DNA of 64,000 bases, from positions 1 to 64,000 of the forward strand of contig JAKEER010000117.1 in NCBI GenBank assembly GCA_022616615.1, given 5' to 3'. The position numbers and the translations under genes are program-made. Position 1 is the stretch's first letter; each line of letters starts with the position of its first letter. The notes beneath the pieces were generated by a model, which saw only the letters and a program-made list of their open reading frames with translations, ran no database searches and had not been told where the DNA came from. Positions 39,708 to 49,192 of the stretch are shown here, in pieces. The stretch is from Acidobacteriota bacterium (GTDB taxonomy: Bacteria; Acidobacteriota; Terriglobia; Versatilivoradales; Versatilivoraceae).

Positions 39708-40337
39708 CTAACGCCGGCCTTCCGGTAAGGAAAGAATCTGCTTGTCTGTTTCCTTCTTTACTAACTCGTTCTCGACGTAATCAACGCCAGCAATCGAGAT
39801 GGAGAAGTCGGCAGACTCACTGATCCGGATGTAGCCTTTCTCCTTCAAATACCAGTTTGAAAACTCCAGATTCTCGATCGAGCAGCCCAGCAACTCCGCC
39901 AGGACCAGCATGGAAACCTCGGGGCTTCCAGGAGAATTGCGTCGCACGTCGTAAAGGACCATCAGCATCAACTTTCTGAGTTCTCGCTCAGAGAGGCCCG
40001 CATCCCCCGGTGCTGCGTCTGCTTCGGCTCCGAATCTTGCCCTCAACTCCTCCCGGCTTCGCGCTATTCCGGGCGCGGGTTCGTCTGCGCGGATCTTTGG
40101 AGCACTTGCGGCGTCTTTGCCGAGGAACTCAATATTGTACCGGGATCTCTTGGTAGGATCAGACAGCACCTCATATGCCTTAAGTACGGTCTTGAACTTT
40201 TCCTCGTTTCCCGTCTGCTTGTTGTCAGGATGATAGTAAGCAGCCAGCAGCCGGTAGACTTTCGTAATGACGAGTTGCTCAGCATTGGGGCTGAGCTGCA
40301 GGAGCTCATAATAATTCTGTGGCGCGCGTTGGCTCAT
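39708..40337 (-). CDS. J-domain protein with C-terminal winged-helix-like region
   Basis: 'NYYELLQLSPNAEQLVITKVYRLLAAYYHPDNKQTGNEEKFKTVLKAYEVLSDPTKRSRYN' with HPD motif. Confidence 0.85.
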   Translation of the reverse strand: MSQRAPQNYYELLQLSPNAEQLVITKVYRLLAAYYHPDNKQTGNEEKFKTVLKAYEVLSDPTKRSRYNIEFLGKDAASAPKIRADEPAPGIARSREELRARFGAEADAAPGDAGLSERELRKLMLMVLYDVRRNSPGSPEVSMLVLAELLGCSIENLEFSNWYLKEKGYIRISESADFSISIAGVDYVENELVKKETDKQILSLPEGRR

Positions 40338-40494
40338 GATTCTGATTGACTCATGTTGTCCTGAGTTTGCCAGGAAGCCTGCCTCCTGGGTCGATAGAAT
40401 CGATAGCCCTGGGGCGGCGTTTGGAACAATCGAAAGAGGAACTGATGATTGACGATGGTTACCCTATGGCTTCATCGGCTGGGTGACGTTGCGA

Positions 40495-40881
40495 CTAGTG
40501 AGGTTTCTCGACAAGCCATTCAACCACCAGTCCGGTGACCCCCAGAACGAAACTTACAACAAAGGCAAAGAAGAGCTCGCCTCCAAATAAAGTGTTATTC
40601 AACGGCAGCGGAACGTGCTCCTCGTTGTAGAAAAACGCGGTGACCAATACTAGAGCACCCAAAGCCAGATAGGGTGATCCATTTTTCTTCTTAAGGAACA
40701 TATTGAACAACGCAAACAGAAACCCACCGGCGCCGATAGTGATGATGAATACCTCAAAGCCACCCCGAATGTTGCCAACCGATCGAAACTGAAAATAGTC
40801 GTTGATTGGCTCTATCTGTGAGATATACGGGCTTCCCGCCAGCAATAAGGAAAGAAGCGCCAGAAGAAGATTCGGTCCCAT
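40495..40881 (-). CDS. Hypothetical small membrane protein
   Basis: 128 aa ORF with 4 predicted TM segments. Confidence 0.5.
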   Translation of the reverse strand: MGPNLLLALLSLLLAGSPYISQIEPINDYFQFRSVGNIRGGFEVFIITIGAGGFLFALFNMFLKKKNGSPYLALGALVLVTAFFYNEEHVPLPLNNTLFGGELFFAFVVSFVLGVTGLVVEWLVEKPH

Positions 40882-41166
40882 GAGTTTACAGGGTCATTTG
40901 CCTGACAAATCTCAACGCTCTTGCGCCTATTCTTCGGCAGCCGGGGTCAAATAGATTAGAGAAGTTATGGCGAATGTTTGACTTTGTCAATGCTGAACTC
41001 GCCCGTGAAACAGCACGCGGGTTTCACCTCTCCGCCTCCTGTGGAACGTTCTGCCGCTTCCGGCCAAACAGGTTGCCTGCCGAAAAGTGCGTGTGCTAGT
41101 ATCGTGGCGTTTCATCCCGAAATAATCCATGGAACGCGGACTCGCAAAGCGAGAAAGGAGCTTCCT

Positions 41167-43272
41167 GTGAAGGTTTTTGGCGGAGCCAACATTCGCAATG
41201 TGGCTGTGGCTGGGCATGGATCAAGCGGCAAGACGTCCCTGGTGGCGGGATGTTTGTACCTCGGAGGTGTCGGCAATCGCCTGGGCCGGGTCGATGACGG
41301 AACTACCCTGACAGATTTTGACCCGGAAGAGATTGAGCGCAAGATCAGCATTTCTTCCGCAATCGCTTTCAGCGAGTGGAATAAGACGAAGATCAATTTT
41401 CTCGACACGCCAGGGAAGGGCGTCTTCATCCAGGACACTCGAGGCAGCATGCGCGTCTGCGAGTCGGCTCTGGTCCTAGTGGACGCCGTGGCTGGCGTGG
41501 AGGTCCAGACTGAGAAAGTACTTAAGTTTTCCGAGGAGTTCAGCTTGCCTGCCGCATTTGTAGTGAACAAGCTGGATCGCGAGAATGCTTCTTTTGACCG
41601 GGCGGTCGCCTCTCTCCAGGAGAACTTTGGCCGCACCGCCCTTCCCATTCAGTTGCCGGTCGGCGCCGAAAAAAGCTTTCGAGGCATTGTTGACCTCATT
41701 GAGCTGAAGGCGTACGAGTTCGAGCCCAACGGTGACGGCAAGTCGAAGCCGGTGGCAATCCCCGCTGCTTTACAGGATGCTGCGGCCAAAGGACACGAGG
41801 CGATTGTCGAAATGGTGGCTGAAGGCAACGATCAGCTGATGGAAGAGTTCTTCGATAAGGGCACAATTCCCCTAGAGGATCTTGTTCCAGGGCTAAGGCA
41901 GGCCATCGCGGAAAGGAAGATTCATCCCATCGTGGCCTATTCGGCCTTGTTGAATGTTGGTCCCCAGACGCTGGTAGACTTCATCGTAAACTACCTGCCT
42001 TCGCCAGTGGGCTCCAAGACCATTCCCTCGACAACCACTGCGCAAGGCGACAGTGCCGCCGAGCGAAGTATCAGTGCCGAAGGGCCTCTTTCGGTGTTTG
42101 TCTTCAAGACGCTCGCAGATCCTTTTGCGGGGCGGCTGTCGTTTCTAAAGGTCTTTTCCGGAGTACTAAAGACCGACGCTACGGTGATGAACTTGAACCG
42201 GGGGACGGCTGAACGGCTGGCTCACCTTGCGATTCCACAGGGAAAGACTCCGGTGGAAGTGCCTGAGCTGCACGCAGGCGACATTGGAGTCGTGGCCAAG
42301 CTGAAAGACACCGTGACGGGCGACACTCTCGGCGACAAGGACCACCCGGTTTTCTACCAGAAGCTCGGCTACCCGGAACCCCTGATTACGTTTGCCATTG
42401 AGCCCAAGTCTCGAGGCGATGAAGATAAGATTAGCAGCGCCCTCCACCGGCTCCTGGAAGAAGACCCCACATTGCGCTTTGGTCGGGATCAACAGACCCA
42501 CGAAATGTTGTTGTCTGGAATGGGACAATTGCACATTGAAACCATTGTGGCCCGGCTCAAGAAACGATTCGGCGTTGAGGTGACGCTGAAGCCTCCCAAG
42601 GTTCCCTACCGAGAGACGATTCGAGGCCGGGCCGATGTGCAAGGGCGGCACAAGAAGCAGTCGGGCGGACACGGCCAATATGGAGACTGCAAGATCAAGA
42701 TGGAACCGCTGCCGCGCGGCGATCAGTTCGAATTCGTCAATGAGATCTTTGGTGGAGCCATTCCCAAGAACTTCATTCCAGCCGTTGAAAAGGGGATTCT
42801 CGAATCGGCGGCCCGAGGCTACCTTGCCGGCTACCCAGTCGTGGACTTCCGGGTCATACTCTATGACGGGTCTTATCATGATGTGGACTCGTCAGAAATG
42901 GCCTTCAAGATTGCCGGTTCGCTGGCCTTCAAGAAAGCGATGGAACTCGCCAATCCGGTGCTGCTGGAGCCCATCATGAATGTGGAGGTCTACGCGCCCG
43001 ATGCTTATGCCGGCGACTTGATGGGGGACTTGAATAGCCGGCGCGGCAGGGTGCAGGGGATGGACTCGAAAGCGGCCATGCAGGTGATCAAGGCCCAAGT
43101 CCCCATGTCGGAGATGCTCTCCTACGCACCTACCTTGACGTCAATGACTCAAGGCCGCGGTGATTACACCATGGAGTTTTCCCACTACGAAGTTGTTCCC
43201 AGCCAGATTGCGGAAAAAATTGTTGCTCAAGCCAAAGCTGTGAAGGCAGGCGTGGCAGAGGCCGAATCGTGA
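41167..43272 (+). CDS. Elongation factor G-like GTPase (EF-G paralogue)
   Basis: GTG start; 'VAGHGSSGKTSLV', 'NKLDREN', EF-G domains II-V ('GMGQLHIETIVARLKKRFGVEV', 'SGGHGQYGDCKI'). Confidence 0.88.
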   Translation: MKVFGGANIRNVAVAGHGSSGKTSLVAGCLYLGGVGNRLGRVDDGTTLTDFDPEEIERKISISSAIAFSEWNKTKINFLDTPGKGVFIQDTRGSMRVCESALVLVDAVAGVEVQTEKVLKFSEEFSLPAAFVVNKLDRENASFDRAVASLQENFGRTALPIQLPVGAEKSFRGIVDLIELKAYEFEPNGDGKSKPVAIPAALQDAAAKGHEAIVEMVAEGNDQLMEEFFDKGTIPLEDLVPGLRQAIAERKIHPIVAYSALLNVGPQTLVDFIVNYLPSPVGSKTIPSTTTAQGDSAAERSISAEGPLSVFVFKTLADPFAGRLSFLKVFSGVLKTDATVMNLNRGTAERLAHLAIPQGKTPVEVPELHAGDIGVVAKLKDTVTGDTLGDKDHPVFYQKLGYPEPLITFAIEPKSRGDEDKISSALHRLLEEDPTLRFGRDQQTHEMLLSGMGQLHIETIVARLKKRFGVEVTLKPPKVPYRETIRGRADVQGRHKKQSGGHGQYGDCKIKMEPLPRGDQFEFVNEIFGGAIPKNFIPAVEKGILESAARGYLAGYPVVDFRVILYDGSYHDVDSSEMAFKIAGSLAFKKAMELANPVLLEPIMNVEVYAPDAYAGDLMGDLNSRRGRVQGMDSKAAMQVIKAQVPMSEMLSYAPTLTSMTQGRGDYTMEFSHYEVVPSQIAEKIVAQAKAVKAGVAEAES

Positions 43273-43323
43273 ACTGAAAAAATCAGATTGGCCAGGTACG
43301 TCCTTCCCACGAAGGGCCATCCG

Positions 43324-43344
43324 CTTTCCCGCGAAAGCGGGAAC
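43324..43344. repeat. Short palindromic repeat CTTTCCCGCGAAAGCGGGAAC
   Basis: Same core (TTCCCGC...GCGGGAA) as repeats at 49050 and 49124. Confidence 0.6.
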
Positions 43345-43627
43345 CCAGTGTCGCTGCTGCGATCGAGACTGGTTTTCCGGCTCGCCCTCCGCTTGGCCCG
43401 ATTGACGGGAAACAGACAACGCAACGTCCGTTCCCGACCATCTTCCCCGCAGTGCGGCGCCGATCGCAGGATCGGAGCCTCTCCCTCAATTTCCTACAGT
43501 CATCGGTCAAATTTACCGAAATAGAACCTGAGTCAGAGGACTTGCTGGCAGCTCAGTGGCCTAAATGAGGCTCGGTTGCGATGCACATGCCGGAGTCGCA
43601 GCACTCTGTTTGGCTCGTTGACCGATC

Positions 43628-45721
43628 ATGAACGCCACCGACATTTCACGAACCCAACCCCATTGCATTCTGGCGGTCGACGACGACCCCAAGATTCTCC
43701 ATCTCACCGAGATGATTCTGACGAAGGAGGCCTATTCGGTTGCTTTGGCCGGCTCGGTCGAGGAGGCGCGGAAGATTCTGCAAGAGCGCAAGGTGGACTT
43801 GGTGCTGCTGGATGTGATGCTTTCTGACGGCGACGGCTTTTCCTTGTGCAAGAGCATCAAGGAGAATGCTGAAACCCGCGATATCCCGGTCATCCTGCTA
43901 ACGGCGCTGGACACCATCGATAGCAAGGTGCGAGGGCTCGACGTCGGGGCCAGTGACTACTTGGTCAAACCCTTTCTGAAGAAAGAACTGCTGGCGAGAA
44001 TCCGTTCCCATCTCCGCGAGCGGGAATTCGCACAGGAGATGAAGACGTTGTACGCCTACGAAAAGCAGCGGGCGCACCAGGTGGCCATTCTGAACAAGCT
44101 GACCACCGAGTTCAACCAGTCTCTTGATCAGATGGAACTGCTGCAGCATGCGGCGCAGGTCATCAGCACCGAGCTGAACTTCCAAGGGTGCTTGATTGCC
44201 ACTTGGGACGACAGAGCCTCGCGGTTGAGTGTCGCGGCGGCCTATCGCCCTGGCCACGACCTTCGCTTTGATGGGAATTCGTTCCAGACGGAGCAGGGCA
44301 TCATGGGCTGGGTGGCTTCTCATCGAGAGCCACGTATTGTGCCCGACGTTCAGATGGAGCCGCAGTATCTGCGGTTTTTTCGGGATACACGCTCTGAAAT
44401 GGCGGTGCCACTAGTGCACCAGAAGAAGATTCTGGGCGTGCTCAATGTTGAAAGTCACTTGCCGCATGCCTATAACTCGGATCATCTCAACTTGCTCACC
44501 ATGGTGGCCGGCAATCTTGCCCTAGCCCTGAAGAACGCTGAACTCTATTCCACGGCGAAAGTGCACAGCCAGAACTTGAAGTCGATGGTGGAGCTGCGAA
44601 CGCGCGAGCTAGAAAGCCAGAAGCGATTCATGGAGTGCATTGTCGACTCGCTCCCGATTGGCCTCTATGTCGTCGACAAAGACTATTCCGTGACGACCTG
44701 GAACCGAAAGCGCGAAACAGGAATTCTTGGAATCTCGCGAGAGCAGGTTATTGGCCAGAACGTTCTTTCTGTCTTCTCCAACATGTCTTCGGACAGGTTG
44801 AAAACAGAAATTGACCATGTGTTTTCCACGGGCCAGCCGTTTGAGACCCAGACGGCCTCCTGGTCTTCAGGCGAAAAGCGCTACTATCACCTGCGCAAAA
44901 TTCCCATGTCGATTGATGGCAGCGCCGTGAGCCATGTCATTACACTGGGTGAAGACATCACCGAGCGGCGGCGAATGGAGGAATCGCTGGCGACGAATGA
45001 AAAGCTGGCGAGCATCGGCAAACTCGCGGCAGGCATTGCCCACGAAATCAACAACCCGTTGGCCGCCATCGCAGGATGCGTCGAGGGCCTGATTTCGCGA
45101 GCGCAGGATGAGGCACTGGCCAGGGTGGCCGCCTTCGAAGATTTTCCCGAGTATCTCAAGATCATTGACGGTGAGATCTTCCGCTGCAAAGGCATCATCA
45201 ACAACCTGCTCGATTTCAGTCGGAACAAGGAAATCCTCAAACAAGAAATTCGCGTAAATGAAACGCTCGAGCAAACCCTGCAGCTTCTCAGCCACCACAA
45301 GAGCTTCAAACAGATCCAGGTCGTGAAAGAGTTGGATTCGGAGTGCCCTCCAGTCGTCGGCAACAGTGGAGAGCTTCGGCAGGTATTCCTGGCGATGTGC
45401 ATCAACGCAATGGACGCCATGAACGAGTCGGGGATGCTCACCATACGCACCACAACCGAAATGCACAACAACCAGAGCTTTGTTCGCGTGCAGTTTCAAG
45501 ACACAGGCATTGGCATTCCACCGGGTAATCTCAACAAGATCTTTGACCCGTTTTTCACCACTAAGCCTGTCGGGAAGGGCACCGGATTAGGCCTTTCCAT
45601 TTGCTATGGTATCGTGCGCAGTCATGAAGGATCGATCAAGGTCGAGTCGGAAATAGGCAAAGGAAGTACCTTTCAGATTCTTGTGCCTGCCAAGGCTATT
45701 AATCAGATCAGTGGTTCCTAG
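43628..45721 (+). CDS. Hybrid response regulator-GAF-PAS-histidine kinase
   Basis: REC '[15 protein letters not shown]...[12 protein letters not shown]', GAF, PAS, HisKA '[22 protein letters not shown]', HATPase '[13 protein letters not shown]'. Confidence 0.92.
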   Translation: MNATDISRTQPHCILAVDDDPKILHLTEMILTKEAYSVALAGSVEEARKILQERKVDLVLLDVMLSDGDGFSLCKSIKENAETRDIPVILLTALDTIDSKVRGLDVGASDYLVKPFLKKELLARIRSHLREREFAQEMKTLYAYEKQRAHQVAILNKLTTEFNQSLDQMELLQHAAQVISTELNFQGCLIATWDDRASRLSVAAAYRPGHDLRFDGNSFQTEQGIMGWVASHREPRIVPDVQMEPQYLRFFRDTRSEMAVPLVHQKKILGVLNVESHLPHAYNSDHLNLLTMVAGNLALALKNAELYSTAKVHSQNLKSMVELRTRELESQKRFMECIVDSLPIGLYVVDKDYSVTTWNRKRETGILGISREQVIGQNVLSVFSNMSSDRLKTEIDHVFSTGQPFETQTASWSSGEKRYYHLRKIPMSIDGSAVSHVITLGEDITERRRMEESLATNEKLASIGKLAAGIAHEINNPLAAIAGCVEGLISRAQDEALARVAAFEDFPEYLKIIDGEIFRCKGIINNLLDFSRNKEILKQEIRVNETLEQTLQLLSHHKSFKQIQVVKELDSECPPVVGNSGELRQVFLAMCINAMDAMNESGMLTIRTTTEMHNNQSFVRVQFQDTGIGIPPGNLNKIFDPFFTTKPVGKGTGLGLSICYGIVRSHEGSIKVESEIGKGSTFQILVPAKAINQISGS

Positions 45722-45805
45722 GGAGAAGGGACAGGGGAAACGGGGTGAGAGCAACCGACCGTGTCTCCTGACCTCTGCACCTACCAAAAGAACAAGAGGA
45801 CCGCA

Positions 45806-47173
45806 ATGTCAACTGGAAAGAAAATCAAGCTGCTGATTGCAGACGACGAAAAAAACGTCAGCCTCATCCTGCAAAAGGAACTGGCGCGGAGAAATTATGA
45901 TGTCTCGGTTGCCAACGACGGCAAGAGCGCGGTGGAATTTGCGCAGAAGGTTGACTACGACGTGATCGTCATGGACTTGACTATGCCGCAGATGGATGGC
46001 ATCCAGGCGCTCAAAGTCATCAAGCAGGCTGAGCCGTCGCCTGAAATCATCATGCTGACCGGAAATGCCACGCTCGAAACAGCGATTGAAGCGATGAAAG
46101 CCGGAGCTTACGATTATCTCACCAAGCCCTGCAAAATCGAGGAACTAGATGTCTTGATCCGAAAGGCATGTGAACGACGCGATCTGCAGAAGGAAAACCT
46201 TTACATGCAGACGCGGCTGAGCCGGAAGGAATCTGCGCCTTTGCTGGTTACCAACAACCGCAAGATGAAAGAGCTGCTTTCCTTCGTGGAGAAAACAGCC
46301 GCCACTGATTCGAGTGCGTTGATTCTAGGCGAAAGCGGAACCGGCAAAGAGCTTGTTGCCCAGTCATTTCACCGGTTCTCAGCGAGACGGGCCGAAGCCT
46401 TCATCGACATCAATTGCGGGGCAATTCAGGAGACCTTGCTGGAAAGTGAGATGTTCGGCTATGAAAAGGGCGCTTTTACCAATGCCGACACCTCGAAGCC
46501 CGGACTGTTTGAACTGGCTGACCACGGCACCTTGTTCCTGGATGAGATTGGCGAACTCAGCCCCCGCCTGCAGGTGAAGCTTCTGCGAGTGCTGGAAGCT
46601 CGCACCTTCTTTCGGGTCGGCGGCGTGAAGCAAGTGAAGGTGGATTTTCGCCTCGTTGCTGCCACTAACAAGAATCTGCTTGAAGAAGTGAGGGAGAACC
46701 GTTTTCGCCAGGACCTGCTCTATCGCATAAACACGGTGACCGTGGAGATCCCGCCGTTGCGCGAAAGAGTCGACGACATTGCGCTCCTCGTCGAGCATTT
46801 CACGAAGAAAACGGGTCTGCAAGATCCTGTGACCGTTTCCAGCGAAGCCATGGAACTACTGCGTCTGTACTCCTGGCCGGGGAATGTCCGTGAGCTAAAG
46901 AACGTTATGGAACGGGCCATGGTTCTGGCATCTAAAGGGGGAATCACTGCCAACTGCCTGCCTGCCGAGGTTTGCAACGGCGAGAAACGCATCAGGGCCG
47001 TGGCGAAGCCAGCAGCCTCCGGCACGGCCAGTCTTGCGGATCTGGAAAGAGAACAAATTCTCGCGACACTGGACAAAGTCAACTGGCATCGTGGCAGAGC
47101 GGCCGGCCTGCTGGGCATCACGCCAAAGACGCTCTATCGAAAACTGCGCTCGTACAATATCGGGAAGAATTGA
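45806..47173 (+). CDS. NtrC-family sigma-54-dependent response regulator
   Basis: REC, 'GESGTGKELVAQSFH', 'GAFTNA', 'NRFRQDLLYRINTVTVEIPPLRER', C-terminal Fis-type HTH. Confidence 0.94.
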   Translation: MSTGKKIKLLIADDEKNVSLILQKELARRNYDVSVANDGKSAVEFAQKVDYDVIVMDLTMPQMDGIQALKVIKQAEPSPEIIMLTGNATLETAIEAMKAGAYDYLTKPCKIEELDVLIRKACERRDLQKENLYMQTRLSRKESAPLLVTNNRKMKELLSFVEKTAATDSSALILGESGTGKELVAQSFHRFSARRAEAFIDINCGAIQETLLESEMFGYEKGAFTNADTSKPGLFELADHGTLFLDEIGELSPRLQVKLLRVLEARTFFRVGGVKQVKVDFRLVAATNKNLLEEVRENRFRQDLLYRINTVTVEIPPLRERVDDIALLVEHFTKKTGLQDPVTVSSEAMELLRLYSWPGNVRELKNVMERAMVLASKGGITANCLPAEVCNGEKRIRAVAKPAASGTASLADLEREQILATLDKVNWHRGRAAGLLGITPKTLYRKLRSYNIGKN

Positions 47174-47214
47174 TTCTGAATTTCGAAGTTGGCAGGAATG
47201 CAGGGCTGCTTGCG

Positions 47215-47320
47215 TGGGCCAGACATTCTTGTCTGCCAGTTGAGGCGGCTTTCCAGTTTGCCCGGGGCCGGACTGGCGAGTCCGACGAGACGGCAGGCTA
47301 GAAAGCTTGCTCCACATTGC
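47215..47320. repeat. Intergenic repeat containing palindrome GGCCAGACATTCTTGTCTGCC
   Basis: CAGACA-ttct-TGTCTG inverted repeat directly downstream of the ntrC-like gene. Confidence 0.4.
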
Positions 47321-47361
47321 TTGGCGCGGAACCGCAGGTCCTCAACTTCCCTATCTTGCGA

Positions 47362-47604
47362 TCATCGATTGAGAGCCTGTGGCTTCTTTCCTTCCTCAAT
47401 CAGGTAGACCTTGTCACAGCCACCTCTCGAAATACTTGATGGAGGCCACTGGGCCACCGGATCTCGACGCTTTCGGCGCGCGGGCTTTGTCCTAGACCGA
47501 AATGGGCGCAGGTCGCTCCGGGACAAATAGCTTCCGGCTCCCGAGATCTCCCGAATTTGAGAGATTCCTACCCGATGAAGGCGTCTGAACTTAATCTTGC
47601 GCAA
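47362..47604 (-). pseudogene. Relic of the C-terminus of an ASPIC/UnbV (CRTAC1-like) protein
   Basis: Frame 1: ISQIREISGAGSYLSRSDLR; shift to frame 2: HFGLGQSPRAESVEIRWPSGLHQVFRE; shift back: DKVYLIEEGKK. Together these rebuild the ASPIC/UnbV consensus. Confidence 0.65.
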
Positions 47605-47613
47605 GCCCCTAGT

Positions 47614-49011
47614 TTAGGACTCTTCGGGAACCGGCATAGGCCGTTTCCTAAAGTACAGACTGTAGCTAAGCGCACCTGCCACCACCGTGAGTAAGCTCCA
47701 CAGCGCTTCCCAACCCCTCAGTCGAGCAAAATAGACAAACACCCAGATATTCATCGAGACATAGGTCAAGGGAATGAGCGGATAGCCGATGTTCACCCAG
47801 CGGGACCGTCTCCAGCCCGGCCGCTTGCGAAACTTGAACAGTGCGAGCACAGACAAAGCGGTAAAAAGAAACAGCGTGAATCCGATGTAGTAACCCAGAC
47901 TTTCGAAAGTCCCTGTCAGGATGAGCAGGCAGCAGCATGTTCCTTGTGCCAGGACTGCCATCCACGGGCTGTCCCAGCGGGGATGCACTTTCGCCGCCGC
48001 GGCGAAGAAAGCACCGTTGCGGGCCATAGCGTAGTAGACGCGCGGTCCGATCATGCACATCGCGTTGATAGTGGCGAGCAACGAGACGGCCATGGCGCCA
48101 CTGAACAGCCCGCCGGCTCGATCACCAAATAGCGACCTCGCGGCTTGCGCACCGACCGCGACGACGCCTTTCATCTCGTCAAGCGAGTTTGCGTAAATGT
48201 ACAGCACGTTCAGAGCGGCGTAGAGCGTGGCGACAAACAGCGTGCCCAAGCCGAGAGCGATCGGCAGCGTGCGCTCGGGACTCCGAATCTCCTCGGCGAC
48301 ATACACGGCGGCGTTCCAGCCGCTGTACGCGTAAAAGACAAAAATTAGGCTGACTGCGAATTGCGCGGCCAAGGGGCTGGTAACTGTCCGCTCCGCGTCC
48401 TCGGCGAAATGGGCCCAGTCGCCGTTCCCAACACTGAACCCAAGCACGAGGAATATTCCGATGACGACCAGTTTCGTGGCAGTGAGTACGATCTGCAGCT
48501 TAGCGACCCGAGAGACATTAATCAGGTTGATGGCCGTGAACGCCAAGACAATACCGCAAGCCACAAACTGCGCCCCTCCGAGACGAAGGTGAGCAAAACC
48601 CAGAGGCACGACCACGCCTGCGGAGCTATCCGCCGACAACGACGGAAAGAAATACGCGAGGTATGCGGAAACCGCTAATGCGGCAGCCCCAATTGGCGCC
48701 GAGAAACCTGCAAAGAAGCTGATCCAGCCGTCGATGAAGCCCCAGGCGGGTCCCCACGCTTCGGAAAGGTATACGTATTCGCCACCGGAGCGTGGAAAGT
48801 TCATTCCCAGTTCCGAGTAACAGAGGGCGCCCGCGAGCGCCAACGCCGCCCCCACAAACCAGATCCCGATTACGAGCGTCGGCCGTCCGATGTCGCCTGC
48901 GAGAAAGCCGGTGGTCGTAAAGATGCCGACGCCAATCATGTTGGACACAACGAGAGCCGTAGCGCTCAGAGTCCCGAGTTGGCGCGCAAGACCGGCCTGT
49001 AACGTCGTCAC
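47614..49011 (-). CDS. APC-superfamily amino acid permease
   Basis: 'SATALVVSNMIGVGIFTTTGFLAGDIGRP...FPRSGGEYVYLSEAWGPAWGFIDGW'; upstream part of the ORF-track frame is repeat DNA. Confidence 0.88.
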   Translation of the reverse strand: MTTLQAGLARQLGTLSATALVVSNMIGVGIFTTTGFLAGDIGRPTLVIGIWFVGAALALAGALCYSELGMNFPRSGGEYVYLSEAWGPAWGFIDGWISFFAGFSAPIGAAALAVSAYLAYFFPSLSADSSAGVVVPLGFAHLRLGGAQFVACGIVLAFTAINLINVSRVAKLQIVLTATKLVVIGIFLVLGFSVGNGDWAHFAEDAERTVTSPLAAQFAVSLIFVFYAYSGWNAAVYVAEEIRSPERTLPIALGLGTLFVATLYAALNVLYIYANSLDEMKGVVAVGAQAARSLFGDRAGGLFSGAMAVSLLATINAMCMIGPRVYYAMARNGAFFAAAAKVHPRWDSPWMAVLAQGTCCCLLILTGTFESLGYYIGFTLFLFTALSVLALFKFRKRPGWRRSRWVNIGYPLIPLTYVSMNIWVFVYFARLRGWEALWSLLTVVAGALSYSLYFRKRPMPVPEES

Positions 49012-49049
49012 ACAGAATGTCCCCGTTCCGAAACCAAGACTCACGGCCA

Positions 49050-49072
49050 ATTCCCGCCTTCGCGGGAATGAC
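49050..49072. repeat. Palindromic repeat ATTCCCGCCTTCGCGGGAATGAC
   Basis: Perfect stem TTCCCGC/GCGGGAA; a second identical copy lies 74 bp away. Confidence 0.8.
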
Positions 49073-49123
49073 AGCAGCCTACGCCGGAATCCAGTTCCCC
49101 TGTTGACAGCAACGACCGTCTGA

Positions 49124-49146
49124 ATTCCCGCCTTCGCGGGAATGAC
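49124..49146. repeat. Palindromic repeat ATTCCCGCCTTCGCGGGAATGAC (second copy)
   Basis: Identical 23-nt match to 49050-49072. Confidence 0.8.
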
Positions 49147-49192
49147 GGACGTTGCGGTGTAACCCATGCGCTTTGGTAGGTTCTCTTATCTT

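Noticed and set aside
49012-49167. N-terminal extension of the permease ORF (MGYTATSVIPAKAGIQ...)
   Set aside because: Encoded by palindromic repeat DNA; the family N-terminus starts around 49011.
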